Below, piece by piece: positions 42,255 to 49,632 of a stretch of 64,000 bases of DNA. Position 1 is the stretch's first letter. Each line of letters starts with the position of its first letter. Location of the stretch: NCBI GenBank assembly GCA_022801715.1, contig JAAWSV010000005.1, forward strand, positions 1 to 64,000, given 5' to 3'. The notes under the pieces are model-generated. The model saw only the letters and a program-made list of their open reading frames with translations. It did no database searches and was not told where the DNA came from. The stretch comes from Oscillospiraceae bacterium. GTDB taxonomy: Bacteria > Bacillota > Clostridia > Oscillospirales > Oscillospiraceae. The translations under genes and the position numbers were made by a program.

Positions 42255-42550
42255 AAAAACCCGTCCCAAAGATTTCTCTTTGAGACGAGTTCATAACAAA
42301 AGCTATGTACCCGCGGTACCACTCAAATTGCACCCCCCAAGGGGGATACCACTCCTCGGGCTCCAGCAAGCCCTATGCCTTGACGCGGCAGTCACGGGAG
42401 CATCCTACTTGGCGTGCCGCGCGGTTCGGACCTCCAGCTCGGAAGGGATAGGACCTTGGACACCGCCGCCGCCGGGCTTCCACCATCCCCGACTCTCTGC
42501 ACGCGCGCCGCGCCCGTCCGTCTTCGTCATCGCTTTTTTTGATTCAGTTC
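42255..42550 (-). promoter_or_regulatory. T-box riboswitch, specifier ATC (isoleucine)
   Basis: On the minus strand: Stem I ('AGCGATGACGAAGACGG', 'GCAGAGAGTCGGGGATGGTG'), specifier region 'ATCCCTTCCGAGC' reading ATC six bases before GAGC (42447-42449), T-box 'GAGTGGTACCGCGGG' (42312-42324) and terminator CGTCTCAAAG/CTTTGGGACG with TTTTT (42255-42286). The distal half is nearly identical to T-box 1, which points to duplication with a change of specifier. Confidence 0.9.
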
Positions 42551-42556
42551 GAGGGA

Positions 42557-42585
42557 ATTTTACTACAAAGGCAGGCGGATGTCAA
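42557..42585 (-). promoter_or_regulatory. Promoter of T-box leader 2
   Basis: On the minus strand TTGACA and TAAAAT are 17 bases apart, just ahead of Stem I. Confidence 0.82.
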
Positions 42586-42689
42586 GAAAAATTTTGCACC
42601 AAGGCACCCGGTGCCCCCATCTTATGCGGCCTCGCCCTCTGTCGTCCCCCCCAAAAAACCGTTATCCCGCCGGATGGCAAAAATACCAC

Positions 42690-42955
42690 TGGAAATCCCC
42701 GTTCCCATATACTATAATAGACCCCACAAGACCCTAATTGGGGGCCGGCAGGCACTCCCCGCCGGCCCCCTATCTGATCGCGGCGCGCCCGGCGCGGGGC
42801 ACAGGGCTGCGCGGGTCGTGTAGAGATCGCCGGACGCCTCGCCGCGTACTGTATCCTATGTCTCAGCCGCCGCCGCCGTGCCCCTGAGCCAGAGCGTCCC
42901 CTGGGCCTGACCGGCCTGTATAGCCGCCATTTACGTGAGAAAGGACAGAAAGAAC
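42690..42955 (+). promoter_or_regulatory. Promoter and long GC-rich leader of rpe-recR
   Basis: TGGAAA and TATAAT are 17 bases apart (42690-42718). The 235-base leader that follows has a strong hairpin GGGGGCCGGC/GCCGGCCCCC (42739-42769) and no ORF with a ribosome site. I recognise no riboswitch class in it. Confidence 0.5.
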
Positions 42956-43600
42956 ATGGTGAAAATCGCCCCCTCCATCCTCTCCGCGGATTTTGCGAAT
43001 TTAGCGCAGGAGATCCGCCGCATTGAGACCGCCGACTACGTCCACGTGGACGTGATGGACGGCGCCTTCGTCCCCAACATCACCGTGGGCCTGCCCGTGG
43101 TCCGCTGCCTGCGCCCCGTCACCCGGATGCCCCTGGATGTCCACCTGATGGTGGACCGCCCCATCCGCTACGTGGAGCAGTTCTGCGACGCCGGGGCCGA
43201 CATCGTCACCGTCCACGTGGAGGCGGACACACCGGAGAACACCGCCCTGGCCTTGGAAAAAATTCACGCCAAGGGCAAGCGGGCCGGCGTGGTCCTCCGC
43301 CCCAAGACCCCCGCCGAGGCGGCCCGCCCCTACCTGAAGGCCTGCGATATGATCCTGGTGATGACCGTGGAGCCGGGCTTTGGCGGACAGAAGTTCATGG
43401 CGGACATGATGCCCAAGCTCCGCACCCTTCGGGACTGGATCGACCAGGAGAACCCGGCCTGTGAGCTGGAGGTGGACGGCGGCGTGGACCCGGTGACGGC
43501 CAAGGTGGTCATCGAGAACGGCGCCAACGTCCTGGTGGCCGGCAGCGCGGTCTACGGCGCGGCGGACATCCCGAGCCGGATCGCGGAGCTGAGGGGGTAG
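42956..43600 (+). CDS. rpe: Ribulose-phosphate 3-epimerase
   Basis: This TIM-barrel enzyme interconverts ribulose-5-phosphate and xylulose-5-phosphate in the pentose phosphate pathway. Signatures are 'IAPSILSADFANLAQEI', the metal-binding 'VHVDVMDGAFVPNITVG', 'PLDVHLMVDRP', 'VMTVEPGFGGQKFM' and 'LEVDGGVDPVTAKVV'. It has 214 residues from the ATG at 42956; the track includes seven unsupported codons. It lies six bases before recR. Confidence 0.96.
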   Translation: MVKIAPSILSADFANLAQEIRRIETADYVHVDVMDGAFVPNITVGLPVVRCLRPVTRMPLDVHLMVDRPIRYVEQFCDAGADIVTVHVEADTPENTALALEKIHAKGKRAGVVLRPKTPAEAARPYLKACDMILVMTVEPGFGGQKFMADMMPKLRTLRDWIDQENPACELEVDGGVDPVTAKVVIENGANVLVAGSAVYGAADIPSRIAELRG

Positions 43601-43606
43601 AGGCCG

Positions 43607-44206
43607 ATGGAGTATTTTCCCGCACCGCTGGAGAACCTGGTGGAGCAGTTTCGCAAGCTGCCGGGGATCGGCGGCAAGTCCGCCCAGCGTCTGGCCTTCC
43701 ACCTGCTGAGCCTCCCCGACGCCGAGGCGGAGGCCTTCGCCGCCGCCATCCTGGAGGCCAGGCGCACCGTCACCTGCTGCCCGGTTTGCCAGAACCTCAC
43801 CGCCGGGGGCCTGTGCCCCATCTGCGCCTCCCCCCGCCGGGACCAGAATGTGATCTGCGTGGTGGCGGACCCCCGGGACGTGGTGGCCATGGAGCGGTCC
43901 AAGGAGTACCGGGGGGTCTACCACGTGCTCCACGGGGTGATCAGCCCCATGAACCACGTGGGCCCCGACGATCTGCACATCAAGTCCCTGCTGGACCGGG
44001 TGGCGGAGGGCACGGCGGAGGAGGTCATCATGGCCACCAACCCGGACACCGAGGGGGAGGCCACCGCCATGTACCTGGCCCGCCTGCTGCGCCCCTTCGG
44101 CGTAAAGGTTACCCGCTTGGCCTACGGCATCCCTGTGGGCAGCCACCTGGAGTTCGCCGACGACGCCACCCTCATGCGCGCCCTGGAGGGCCGGCAGGAG
44201 ATATAA
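43607..44206 (+). CDS. recR: Recombination protein RecR
   Basis: RecR works with RecO/RecF to load RecA at gaps. It has the helix-hairpin-helix 'QFRKLPGIGGKSAQRLAFHL', the four-cysteine zinc site 'CCPVCQNLTAGGLCPIC', the Toprim start 'VICVVADPRDVVAMERSKEY' and 'GSHLEFADDATLMRALEGR'. It is 199 residues long, the usual size. It is not next to dnaX here but is coupled to rpe. Confidence 0.97.
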   Translation: MEYFPAPLENLVEQFRKLPGIGGKSAQRLAFHLLSLPDAEAEAFAAAILEARRTVTCCPVCQNLTAGGLCPICASPRRDQNVICVVADPRDVVAMERSKEYRGVYHVLHGVISPMNHVGPDDLHIKSLLDRVAEGTAEEVIMATNPDTEGEATAMYLARLLRPFGVKVTRLAYGIPVGSHLEFADDATLMRALEGRQEI

Positions 44207-44208
44207 GG

Positions 44209-44240
44209 AAAACCGGCCTGTGTAAACAGGCCGGTTTTTT
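44209..44240 (+). terminator. Terminator of rpe-recR
   Basis: AAAACCGGCCTGT and ACAGGCCGGTTTTTT enclose four bases, directly after the recR stop. Confidence 0.92.
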
Positions 44241-44245
44241 GCGTC

Positions 44246-45295
44246 TCAATTCCCCTGCGTCTCCTCCAGCGCATAGCTCTCCCCGCCGTCCAGCGGATAG
44301 ACCATGCCCTCATAGACCACGGCAATCACCTCGCTGAAGTCCTGGACGCTGCGGAACCGCCAGTAGTATTTATAGTGCCATAAGTCATCGTCGCTGCTTC
44401 TGCCGCTGCCGCTGGCCCCACCAATGTCCAGCTCCCAGAGGTTCGTCAGCGTGCCGTCCTCCCACAGGACCGACACAGGGGGCATGGTTTTGCGCTTTTT
44501 AAGGTCTCTCCGTTCCTCCTGTGTCTCCTCCACCACGTACTCCACCCACACCGACAGGGGGGACAGCCGGACCTTGTAGACACCCGGCGCCTCCTCCATC
44601 TCGGCCAGCGACACCGTCACCGAGGGCACCCGGTTCACGTCAAAGCGGAGCCACACATCGTCGTCCATGGTGCTCAGGTGGACCGACACCTGCCGCCAGA
44701 GCGCCGGCCCCATGTCCATGGACACGTCCACCTGTACACTGTCCGTCTCCGGGTCATACCCTTTAAAGCTCGAGCTCATGTTCTGCCAGCCGACCCAAGA
44801 GGCGGAGAGGGCGATAGGCCCAAAGCCGTTGGCCCACTGCAGCACACTCTCCGGGTTGGTGAGGCTGTAAAAGTCCTCTGAGGCCAGAACCTCCCGGGCC
44901 TCCTCCGTCTCCGGCCTGATCTCCAGGGTGAACAGCGCCCGGCTGTCGTCGGCCACGGAGCTGGTGACGGTCATGGTGTAGCCGTTGCTGCTCACCGACT
45001 TGGGCTCCATATCCACCAGACTCAGGGCGTACTCCGAGGGCTCCGCGTCCCGGAGCATCCCGCTGAACACGCTGTACTCCGACAGCGTGCCCCCCGCCGC
45101 CGCCGTAACCGTCAGCAGCACCAATACCGCCGCCAGAGCGCCGGCCCACCGGACCGCCCTGTGCAGCCGGAGGGACCGGCGGGGCACCGCCTCCGCCATC
45201 ACCCGCCGCAGGACCCGCCGTCTGTCCGGCAGGGGACAGGCCGCCTGCCGCGGCACCGTCCTTCTCCACAGCTTCTTCAGTCGATCGCCCATCAA
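44246..45295 (-). CDS. Membrane anti-sigma-like protein (DUF4179 type)
   Basis: The 349-residue protein has a basic cytoplasmic N-terminus of about 45 residues ('RRRVLRRVMAEAVPRRSLRL'), one transmembrane helix at about 48-66 and a large extracellular beta-rich domain. It follows the ECF sigma gene with overlapping start and stop, the normal place for an anti-sigma factor. Its N-terminal part lacks the Zn-binding HxxxCxxC motif, so sigma binding would be of another type. Extracytoplasmic sensing is inferred. Confidence 0.75.
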   Translation of the reverse strand: MMGDRLKKLWRRTVPRQAACPLPDRRRVLRRVMAEAVPRRSLRLHRAVRWAGALAAVLVLLTVTAAAGGTLSEYSVFSGMLRDAEPSEYALSLVDMEPKSVSSNGYTMTVTSSVADDSRALFTLEIRPETEEAREVLASEDFYSLTNPESVLQWANGFGPIALSASWVGWQNMSSSFKGYDPETDSVQVDVSMDMGPALWRQVSVHLSTMDDDVWLRFDVNRVPSVTVSLAEMEEAPGVYKVRLSPLSVWVEYVVEETQEERRDLKKRKTMPPVSVLWEDGTLTNLWELDIGGASGSGRSSDDDLWHYKYYWRFRSVQDFSEVIAVVYEGMVYPLDGGESYALEETQGN

Positions 45296-45831
45296 AGCTC
45301 TCCTCCTTCCGACAGCGCCTTCTTCAGGGCCTTCCGTCCCCGATGCAGCCGCTGCTTGGCCGCGCCGGGGCTCATACCCAGCTCCTTTGCCACGGTTTTC
45401 AGCTTGTCCTCCTCATAGTAGTAGCGGACAAACAGCGTGGTGTCCGGCTCCCCTAGGGCCTCCACGGCCTGCCAGAGCCGGTGGCTCCACTCCCGCTGTA
45501 CCGCCTGCTGCTCCGGCCCGTCCCGGGGGTCCGCCGCCGCCTCGGGGAGCTCCCCGGCGGGCCGCTGCCGCCGGCGAAAGTCCACCGCGGCGTTCCGGGC
45601 GATGGCCCCGATGTAGGCCCGAAGCCCCTCCTCCTCCCGGAGGGCCTCCGCGTGCCGCCACAGGCTCAAAAACACGTCCGCCGTGATCTCCTCCATATCC
45701 TCCCGGGAGACCTGACCGGAGAGGGTGCGGCAGATCACCGTCCCCACATAGGGGGTGTACCGCTTCACCGCCAGCTCCAGCGCCCGGACACTCCCCCGGC
45801 TCAGTCCCCGCGCCATGGCCCGCTCATCCAT
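45292..45831 (-). CDS. ECF-type RNA polymerase sigma factor
   Basis: The 179-residue protein has region 2 ('EEITADVFLSLWRHAEAL', 'GLRAYIGAIARNAAVDFRRR') and region 4 ('LFVRYYYEEDKLKTVAKELG', 'SPGAAKQRLHRGRKAL'), with no region 1 or 3. The ATG at 45831 lies five bases behind GAGGGG; the track starts seven codons earlier. It is coupled with the downstream membrane protein. The signal is unknown. Confidence 0.9.
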   Translation of the reverse strand: MDERAMARGLSRGSVRALELAVKRYTPYVGTVICRTLSGQVSREDMEEITADVFLSLWRHAEALREEEGLRAYIGAIARNAAVDFRRRQRPAGELPEAAADPRDGPEQQAVQREWSHRLWQAVEALGEPDTTLFVRYYYEEDKLKTVAKELGMSPGAAKQRLHRGRKALKKALSEGGEL

Positions 45832-45972
45832 CGCTGCCCCTCCTCTCGGCATAGCCGCTCTTTTTTATGATATACGGACGCCGCCGGCCGGCGGTTACAA
45901 ATTTCTCCCATATTTTTGCCGCACACCACGGGGACGACAAAATATAACAGGAGCCATACCACCTTTAACAGC

Positions 45973-46001
45973 TTGCTCCCCGCGTATTTTTGCGCTATAA
46001 T
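45973..46001 (+). promoter_or_regulatory. Probable promoter of the Crp/Fnr gene
   Basis: TTGCTC and TATAAT are 17 bases apart. Transcription would begin inside the first arm of the inverted-repeat element below. Confidence 0.55.
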
Positions 46002-46127
46002 ATTACTTCCGAACGAAAAGGTCGGAAGTAATTATGTGCCATGTTTTGCGGCTGCCGCCGTAACGGCGGCGAGCAAAACGGCTCAAATCCAATGTATTAT
46101 TTCCGATTTTTTCATTCGGAAATAATA
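46001..46127. repeat. Inverted-repeat element of nested hairpins
   Basis: Two 11-12 base-pair palindromes, ATTACTTCCGA/TCGGAAGTAAT (46002-46032) and TATTATTTCCGA/TCGGAAATAATA (46095-46127), are near-mirror copies of each other. Between them GTTTTGC/GCAAAAC encloses GCCGCCGT/ACGGCGGC. The whole 127 bases can fold on itself. It may be a small mobile element (MITE) or an operator pair for the downstream Crp/Fnr protein. Confidence 0.7.
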
Positions 46128-46192
46128 CCATCCATATAGTGCGCCTCCTTGGCCCCTCCGGCCGGGACCGCACACCCAAAGGGGGTACTTCC

Positions 46193-46852
46193 ATGGAATT
46201 TGCCGACTGCTTCCCCATCTGGGACCGGCTGACGCCCACTCAGCGGCAGACCCTCACCGGCGCCGCGGCGGAGCGGCAGGTCCGCAAGGGCGCGGTGCTC
46301 CACCGGGGGAGCCTGAACTGCACCGGACTGGTGGTGGTCCGCTCCGGCCAGCTCCGGGCCTATATCCTCTCGGAGGAGGGGCGGGAGATCACCATCTACC
46401 GCCTGCTGGAGGGGGACATCTGCCTGTTCTCCGCCTCCTGCGTCCTGCGCAGCATCCAGTTTGAGATCTCCGTGGAGGCGGAGCGGGACAGCGAGGTCTG
46501 GGTGGTGCCGCCGGATGTCTGCGGCGCGCTGACGGAGGCCTCCGCCCCCATGGCCAATTTTGTCAGCGACCTGATGGCCTCCCGCTTCTCAGAGGTCATG
46601 TGGCTGATGGAGCAGATCATGTGGCGGAGCTTCGACCAGCGCCTGTCGGAGTTCCTTTTGCAGGAGAGCGCCCTGGAGGGCTCCCCCGTGCTGCCCATCA
46701 CCCACGAGCGGATCGCCAACCACCTGGGCTCCGCCCGGGAGGTGGTCACCCGAATGCTCCGCTACTTCCAGAGCGAGGGCCTGGTGGAGCTGTCCCGGGG
46801 CCATGTGACGCTGACGGATGAGGAGGGGCTGGCCCGCCTGTGCGGCAGGTAG
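46193..46852 (+). CDS. Crp/Fnr-family transcriptional regulator
   Basis: The 219-residue protein has an N-terminal cyclic-nucleotide-type beta-roll ('GLVVVRSGQLRAYILSEEGRE', 'RLLEGDICLFSASCVL') and a C-terminal winged helix ('ITHERIANHLGSAREVVTRM', 'FQSEGLVELSRGHVTLTD'). Cysteines occur near residues 19, 42, 82 and 88 but not as an Fnr cluster. The ATG at 46193 follows GGGGG. The neighbours are thioredoxin and iron-sulfur proteins, which suggests redox control; the ligand is unknown. Confidence 0.88.
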   Translation: MEFADCFPIWDRLTPTQRQTLTGAAAERQVRKGAVLHRGSLNCTGLVVVRSGQLRAYILSEEGREITIYRLLEGDICLFSASCVLRSIQFEISVEAERDSEVWVVPPDVCGALTEASAPMANFVSDLMASRFSEVMWLMEQIMWRSFDQRLSEFLLQESALEGSPVLPITHERIANHLGSAREVVTRMLRYFQSEGLVELSRGHVTLTDEEGLARLCGR

Positions 46853-46870
46853 GCGGAGAAAATGCGGTTC

Positions 46871-46896
46871 CGCCCGCCGGAACATCCGGCGGGCGG
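46871..46896. terminator. Hairpin between crp/fnr and trxA
   Basis: CGCCCGCCGG and CCGGCGGGCG enclose six bases between two convergent genes; the T-run is weak. Confidence 0.55.
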
Positions 46897-46906
46897 CGCT
46901 TTCTGA

Positions 46907-47215
46907 CTATGACAGCAGGGAGAGGATCTGCTCCTTGGGACGGGCCCCCACGCTCTGGCGGACGACCTTTCCGTCCTGAAATACCATCAGGGCGGGGATG
47001 CTCATGATCTGGAAGGCGGCGGCCAGCTCCTGCTGCTCGGTGACGTTCACCTTGCCCACCTTGATATCCGGGCGCTCCCCGGCGATCTCGTCCACCACGG
47101 GCCCCATCATCTGGCAGGGAGTGCACCAGTCGGCCCAGAAGTCCAGAAGAACCGGCTTATCGCTCTCCACCACCTCCTGGCGGAAATTGTCCTTGGTGAT
47201 ATTGATTACAGACAT
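46907..47215 (-). CDS. trxA: Thioredoxin
   Basis: The 102-residue protein has the active site 'DFWADWCTPCQMMGPVVDE' (WCTPC rather than WCGPC) and the cis-Pro loop 'IMSIPALMVFQDGK'. It reduces protein disulfides. The ATG at 47215 follows AAGGAGG by seven bases; the track's TTG start is six bases upstream. The Thr in the active site is a common variant in anaerobe thioredoxins. Confidence 0.94.
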   Translation of the reverse strand: MSVINITKDNFRQEVVESDKPVLLDFWADWCTPCQMMGPVVDEIAGERPDIKVGKVNVTEQQELAAAFQIMSIPALMVFQDGKVVRQSVGARPKEQILSLLS

Positions 47216-47285
47216 ATGCAAACCTCCTTGTTTTCTTTTGATGGCATCAGTATACCCAATTTTCTCCCGTACTTCCGTGACAAAC

Positions 47286-47867
47286 TCACACTTTGCCGTT
47301 CCGCGCCCGGCAGATCAGCTGCGTCATGGTGCCCATGGGGCAGTAGACGCACCAGCTGCGGGGCTTGAAGAGCACCATGGTGATCAGCCCCAGCACCGTG
47401 GAGGTGAGCATCACGCTGTAGAACCCGAAGGCGAACTGCGCCGTGCCGGGATGGAACAGCGTCCCCCGGTAGGCCCAGTGCCAGGGCAGCTTGAAGGTCC
47501 ACAGCAGCGTCACCACCTGCCGCAGGTCCTGCGCGCCGGCGAACACCAGGTATGTATTCCACAGCATCAGGAAGAACATGGCGAAGAAAAAGACCAGAAA
47601 TCCGTACCGAAAGGCCCGGCTTTTCATCCACCGGGGCACGTCCCTTCTGCGGGACAGACCAAACCGCCCGCCGAGGAGGGCGAACAGCTGCCCCCGGCCG
47701 CAGTAGCGGTTGCAGTAGGCCTTGTTCCCCCTGATGATGGCGATAAGCAGCGGGATAAAGAAGCACAGCAGACCCAGCCAGGCGAAGAGGATGTTAAAAA
47801 AGCCCAGAATCAGATAGGTGAGAGAGGCGATCCACAGATAGTCATACCACTTTTTTGTCCGATTCAT
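47286..47867 (-). CDS. Membrane 4Fe-4S protein, NapH/NosR-like
   Basis: The 193-residue protein has about four transmembrane helices and two cysteine motifs facing one side, 'GNKAYCNRYCGRGQLFALLG' and 'PRSWCVYCPMGTMTQLICRA'. These match the membrane electron-transfer domain of NapH/NosR/CcoG-like proteins. It starts at 47867 and overlaps the ferredoxin gene by four bases, so both likely form one membrane redox module. The donor and acceptor are not evident. The longer track ORF is a frame extension. Confidence 0.83.
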   Translation of the reverse strand: MNRTKKWYDYLWIASLTYLILGFFNILFAWLGLLCFFIPLLIAIIRGNKAYCNRYCGRGQLFALLGGRFGLSRRRDVPRWMKSRAFRYGFLVFFFAMFFLMLWNTYLVFAGAQDLRQVVTLLWTFKLPWHWAYRGTLFHPGTAQFAFGFYSVMLTSTVLGLITMVLFKPRSWCVYCPMGTMTQLICRARNGKV

Positions 47868-48076
47868 GCCGTCGCCTCCTCTATGGTGATCACGCTGGCG
47901 GGGCACTCCTTGGCGCACTTGCCGCAGCCCACGCACCTCTCCTTGTCCACTTGGGCGGTGATCCCCTTGACCACCTGAATGGCGGACAGGGGGCAGACCC
48001 TGACGCAGCACCCGCAGGCCACGCAGCTCCCTTGGTCCACCGAGGCCCGCCTCCTCCTCCGAACAGCAGCACCCAT
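47864..48076 (-). CDS. Small 2x[4Fe-4S] ferredoxin
   Basis: The 70-residue protein has two clusters, 'CVACGCCVRVCPLSAIQVV' and 'CVGCGKCAKECPASVITI', after a very basic start 'MGAAVRRRRRASV'. AGGAGG lies nine bases before the ATG at 48076. It pairs with the membrane iron-sulfur protein. The upstream 36 codons of the track are leader. Confidence 0.9.
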   Translation of the reverse strand: MGAAVRRRRRASVDQGSCVACGCCVRVCPLSAIQVVKGITAQVDKERCVGCGKCAKECPASVITIEEATA

Positions 48077-48159
48077 TGCGAAAAGCCTCCTTGCGTTTGA
48101 TATAAACACAGTATAGCACCCCCGCGGCGGCGCCACCGTGACAAGATCACCATAGCCCC

Positions 48160-48408
48160 TCAGCCGCCGCCGTCCAGCCCCCAAAAGAACTCGTCATAGG
48201 AGCACCCATACAGCCTGCGCAGCTCAATCAGGACGCTGGCCCGGATATTCAGCTGCCCCGCCTCATACTTGGCGTAGGTGGTCCTCCCGATGTCGCACCC
48301 CCGGCGCTGCAGCTCCGCGCACAGCTTCTCCTGGGAGAGCCGATGAGCCTCCCTCAGCCGCCGCAGATTCCCGCCCATGTTCCGATCCCGCCGAATCTTC
48401 TGCTCCAT
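48160..48408 (-). CDS. XRE-family regulator
   Basis: The 82-residue protein is one helix-turn-helix domain: 'GGNLRRLREAHRLSQEKLCAELQRRGCDIGRTTYAKYEAGQLN'. I start at 'MEQKIRRDRN' (48408), the ATG closest to GGTGAGG; 'MAVERGEE' eight codons upstream is an alternative. It lies 84 bases upstream of the ferredoxin gene on the same strand and may regulate it. Confidence 0.85.
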   Translation of the reverse strand: MEQKIRRDRNMGGNLRRLREAHRLSQEKLCAELQRRGCDIGRTTYAKYEAGQLNIRASVLIELRRLYGCSYDEFFWGLDGGG

Positions 48409-48661
48409 TTCCTCACCCCGCTCAACAGCCATCCCGTATTGACTGCCATTATAGCACAGCGCGGGGCAGAAGGCAAAGTGATCGTCCGCGATAATGGTCA
48501 AAGCCCGAGATTCCCCAAATTTTCCGGAGAGGATGTGGGAGGGGTGCCGCCGAGGAATAAAAATCCTGTTTCGGCCAATCCTGTATAGTTATGGACGACT
48601 TGGAGGCTGTAGCAGCGCCAAAAGGATACAGCTTCTTACGATGAAAAAGGAGGTTTTCCCT

Positions 48662-49177
48662 ATGCTCTACAGACCTGACAAACGGATTCTGACCGACGAA
48701 TTTATCAACACCTTTTTGATCACCGCCGCCGAGGAGGTGGAGTTCTTCCGAAGCGATCAACCGGACTACAGCGCCTTTGAGAAGCAGCGGAGCAGCTGGA
48801 ACAACACCCTGTCGGGCTTGGGCGAGTCGCTGCTGCGGGAGTACGACAGCGCCGTGCACCGGGCTTTTATCGACTATCAGGAGCTTTTAGAGAACTATTT
48901 CATCGTCAAGGGCCTGACGGAGGGCCTTGGCGGGCAGATCAAGCCCCCGCCGGAGGGGGAGACAGCCGCCATCCCCGGCTTGGAGGAGGCGGAGCGGAGG
49001 CTCCTTCTGGCCTGCCGGCAGTTCGTGGGCCGCTTGGACGAGAAGGCCGGCGCCCAGTGCGTCGAGTATCTCCAGGTGCGCAAGCAGATTGTGGACACAG
49101 GCGGAGCCCTCTGCCAGCGATGCGGCGCGGAGCTGGCCGAGGCGCTTTTGAAGAAATCCGGCCTGCTGAGCAGTTAA
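48662..49177 (+). CDS. Hypothetical helical protein, 171 residues
   Basis: I do not recognise it. It starts 'MLYRPDKRILTDEFINTFLI' at an ATG behind AAAAAGGAGG; the track adds 56 unsupported codons. The composition (Glu, Leu, Ala, Gln) and heptad-like spacing suggest an alpha-helical bundle. There is no signal peptide or membrane helix. It stands alone between two minus-strand groups and has its own terminator. Confidence 0.75.
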   Translation: MLYRPDKRILTDEFINTFLITAAEEVEFFRSDQPDYSAFEKQRSSWNNTLSGLGESLLREYDSAVHRAFIDYQELLENYFIVKGLTEGLGGQIKPPPEGETAAIPGLEEAERRLLLACRQFVGRLDEKAGAQCVEYLQVRKQIVDTGGALCQRCGAELAEALLKKSGLLSS

Positions 49178-49179
49178 AC

Positions 49180-49206
49180 AGGAGGAGGCCAAAGGCCTCC
49201 TCCTAT
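49180..49206. terminator. Terminator between convergent genes
   Basis: AGGAGGAGGCC and GGCCTCCTCCT enclose three bases. It serves the hypothetical gene and reaches into the end of gtrA. Confidence 0.75.
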
Positions 49207-49616
49207 TTCTTCGCCAGCTGATTGGTATCAATGGAGTCCCGGAACACCACAAAGCGGTCATAGAGGAACTCCAGCACAAAGTTCAGCACCATATTGATGC
49301 CGGTGACAAGGTACTCGTTCCACCCCAGCCCGTCGGCCAAATAGTGGCCCAGGCCGGTGGACAGGGGCGTGAACACGCAGTAGAAGGCGAACACCAGCGC
49401 CATGGCCTTGGGCACATTGCTGGCCGACTGGAAGGTGTAGCGCCGGTTCAGCGTAAAATTCCACAGCACCGACAGCGTCAGGGCGATCAGGTAGCAGGGC
49501 CAGTAGCGCCAGGCCGTCAGCTCGTTGAGCAGGGAGAAGGCCCCGATCTCAATGAGCCCCGCGGAGAGGGAGAACAGGAGGAATTTAAGGGAGCGCACAA
49601 GCTCCTTGTGTCTCAT
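49203..49616 (-). CDS. GtrA-family membrane protein
   Basis: The 137-residue protein has four transmembrane helices and the GtrA pattern ('LKFLLFSLSAGLIEIGAFSLL', 'LSVLWNFTLNRRYTFQS', 'NMVLNFVLEFLYDRFVVFRD'). GtrA proteins help move lipid-linked sugars or assist cell-wall glycan modification. It follows the kinase by 13 bases on the same strand. No glycosyltransferase gene is beside it. Confidence 0.87.
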   Translation of the reverse strand: MRHKELVRSLKFLLFSLSAGLIEIGAFSLLNELTAWRYWPCYLIALTLSVLWNFTLNRRYTFQSASNVPKAMALVFAFYCVFTPLSTGLGHYLADGLGWNEYLVTGINMVLNFVLEFLYDRFVVFRDSIDTNQLAKK

Positions 49617-49632
49617 AGCCGGACGCCCCTTT

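Noticed and set aside
42690-42955. 6S RNA or SRP RNA in the rpe leader
   Set aside because: The conserved 6S bulge pattern and the SRP GGAAG/AGCAG loop sequences are not seen; only a promoter and a GC hairpin are supported.
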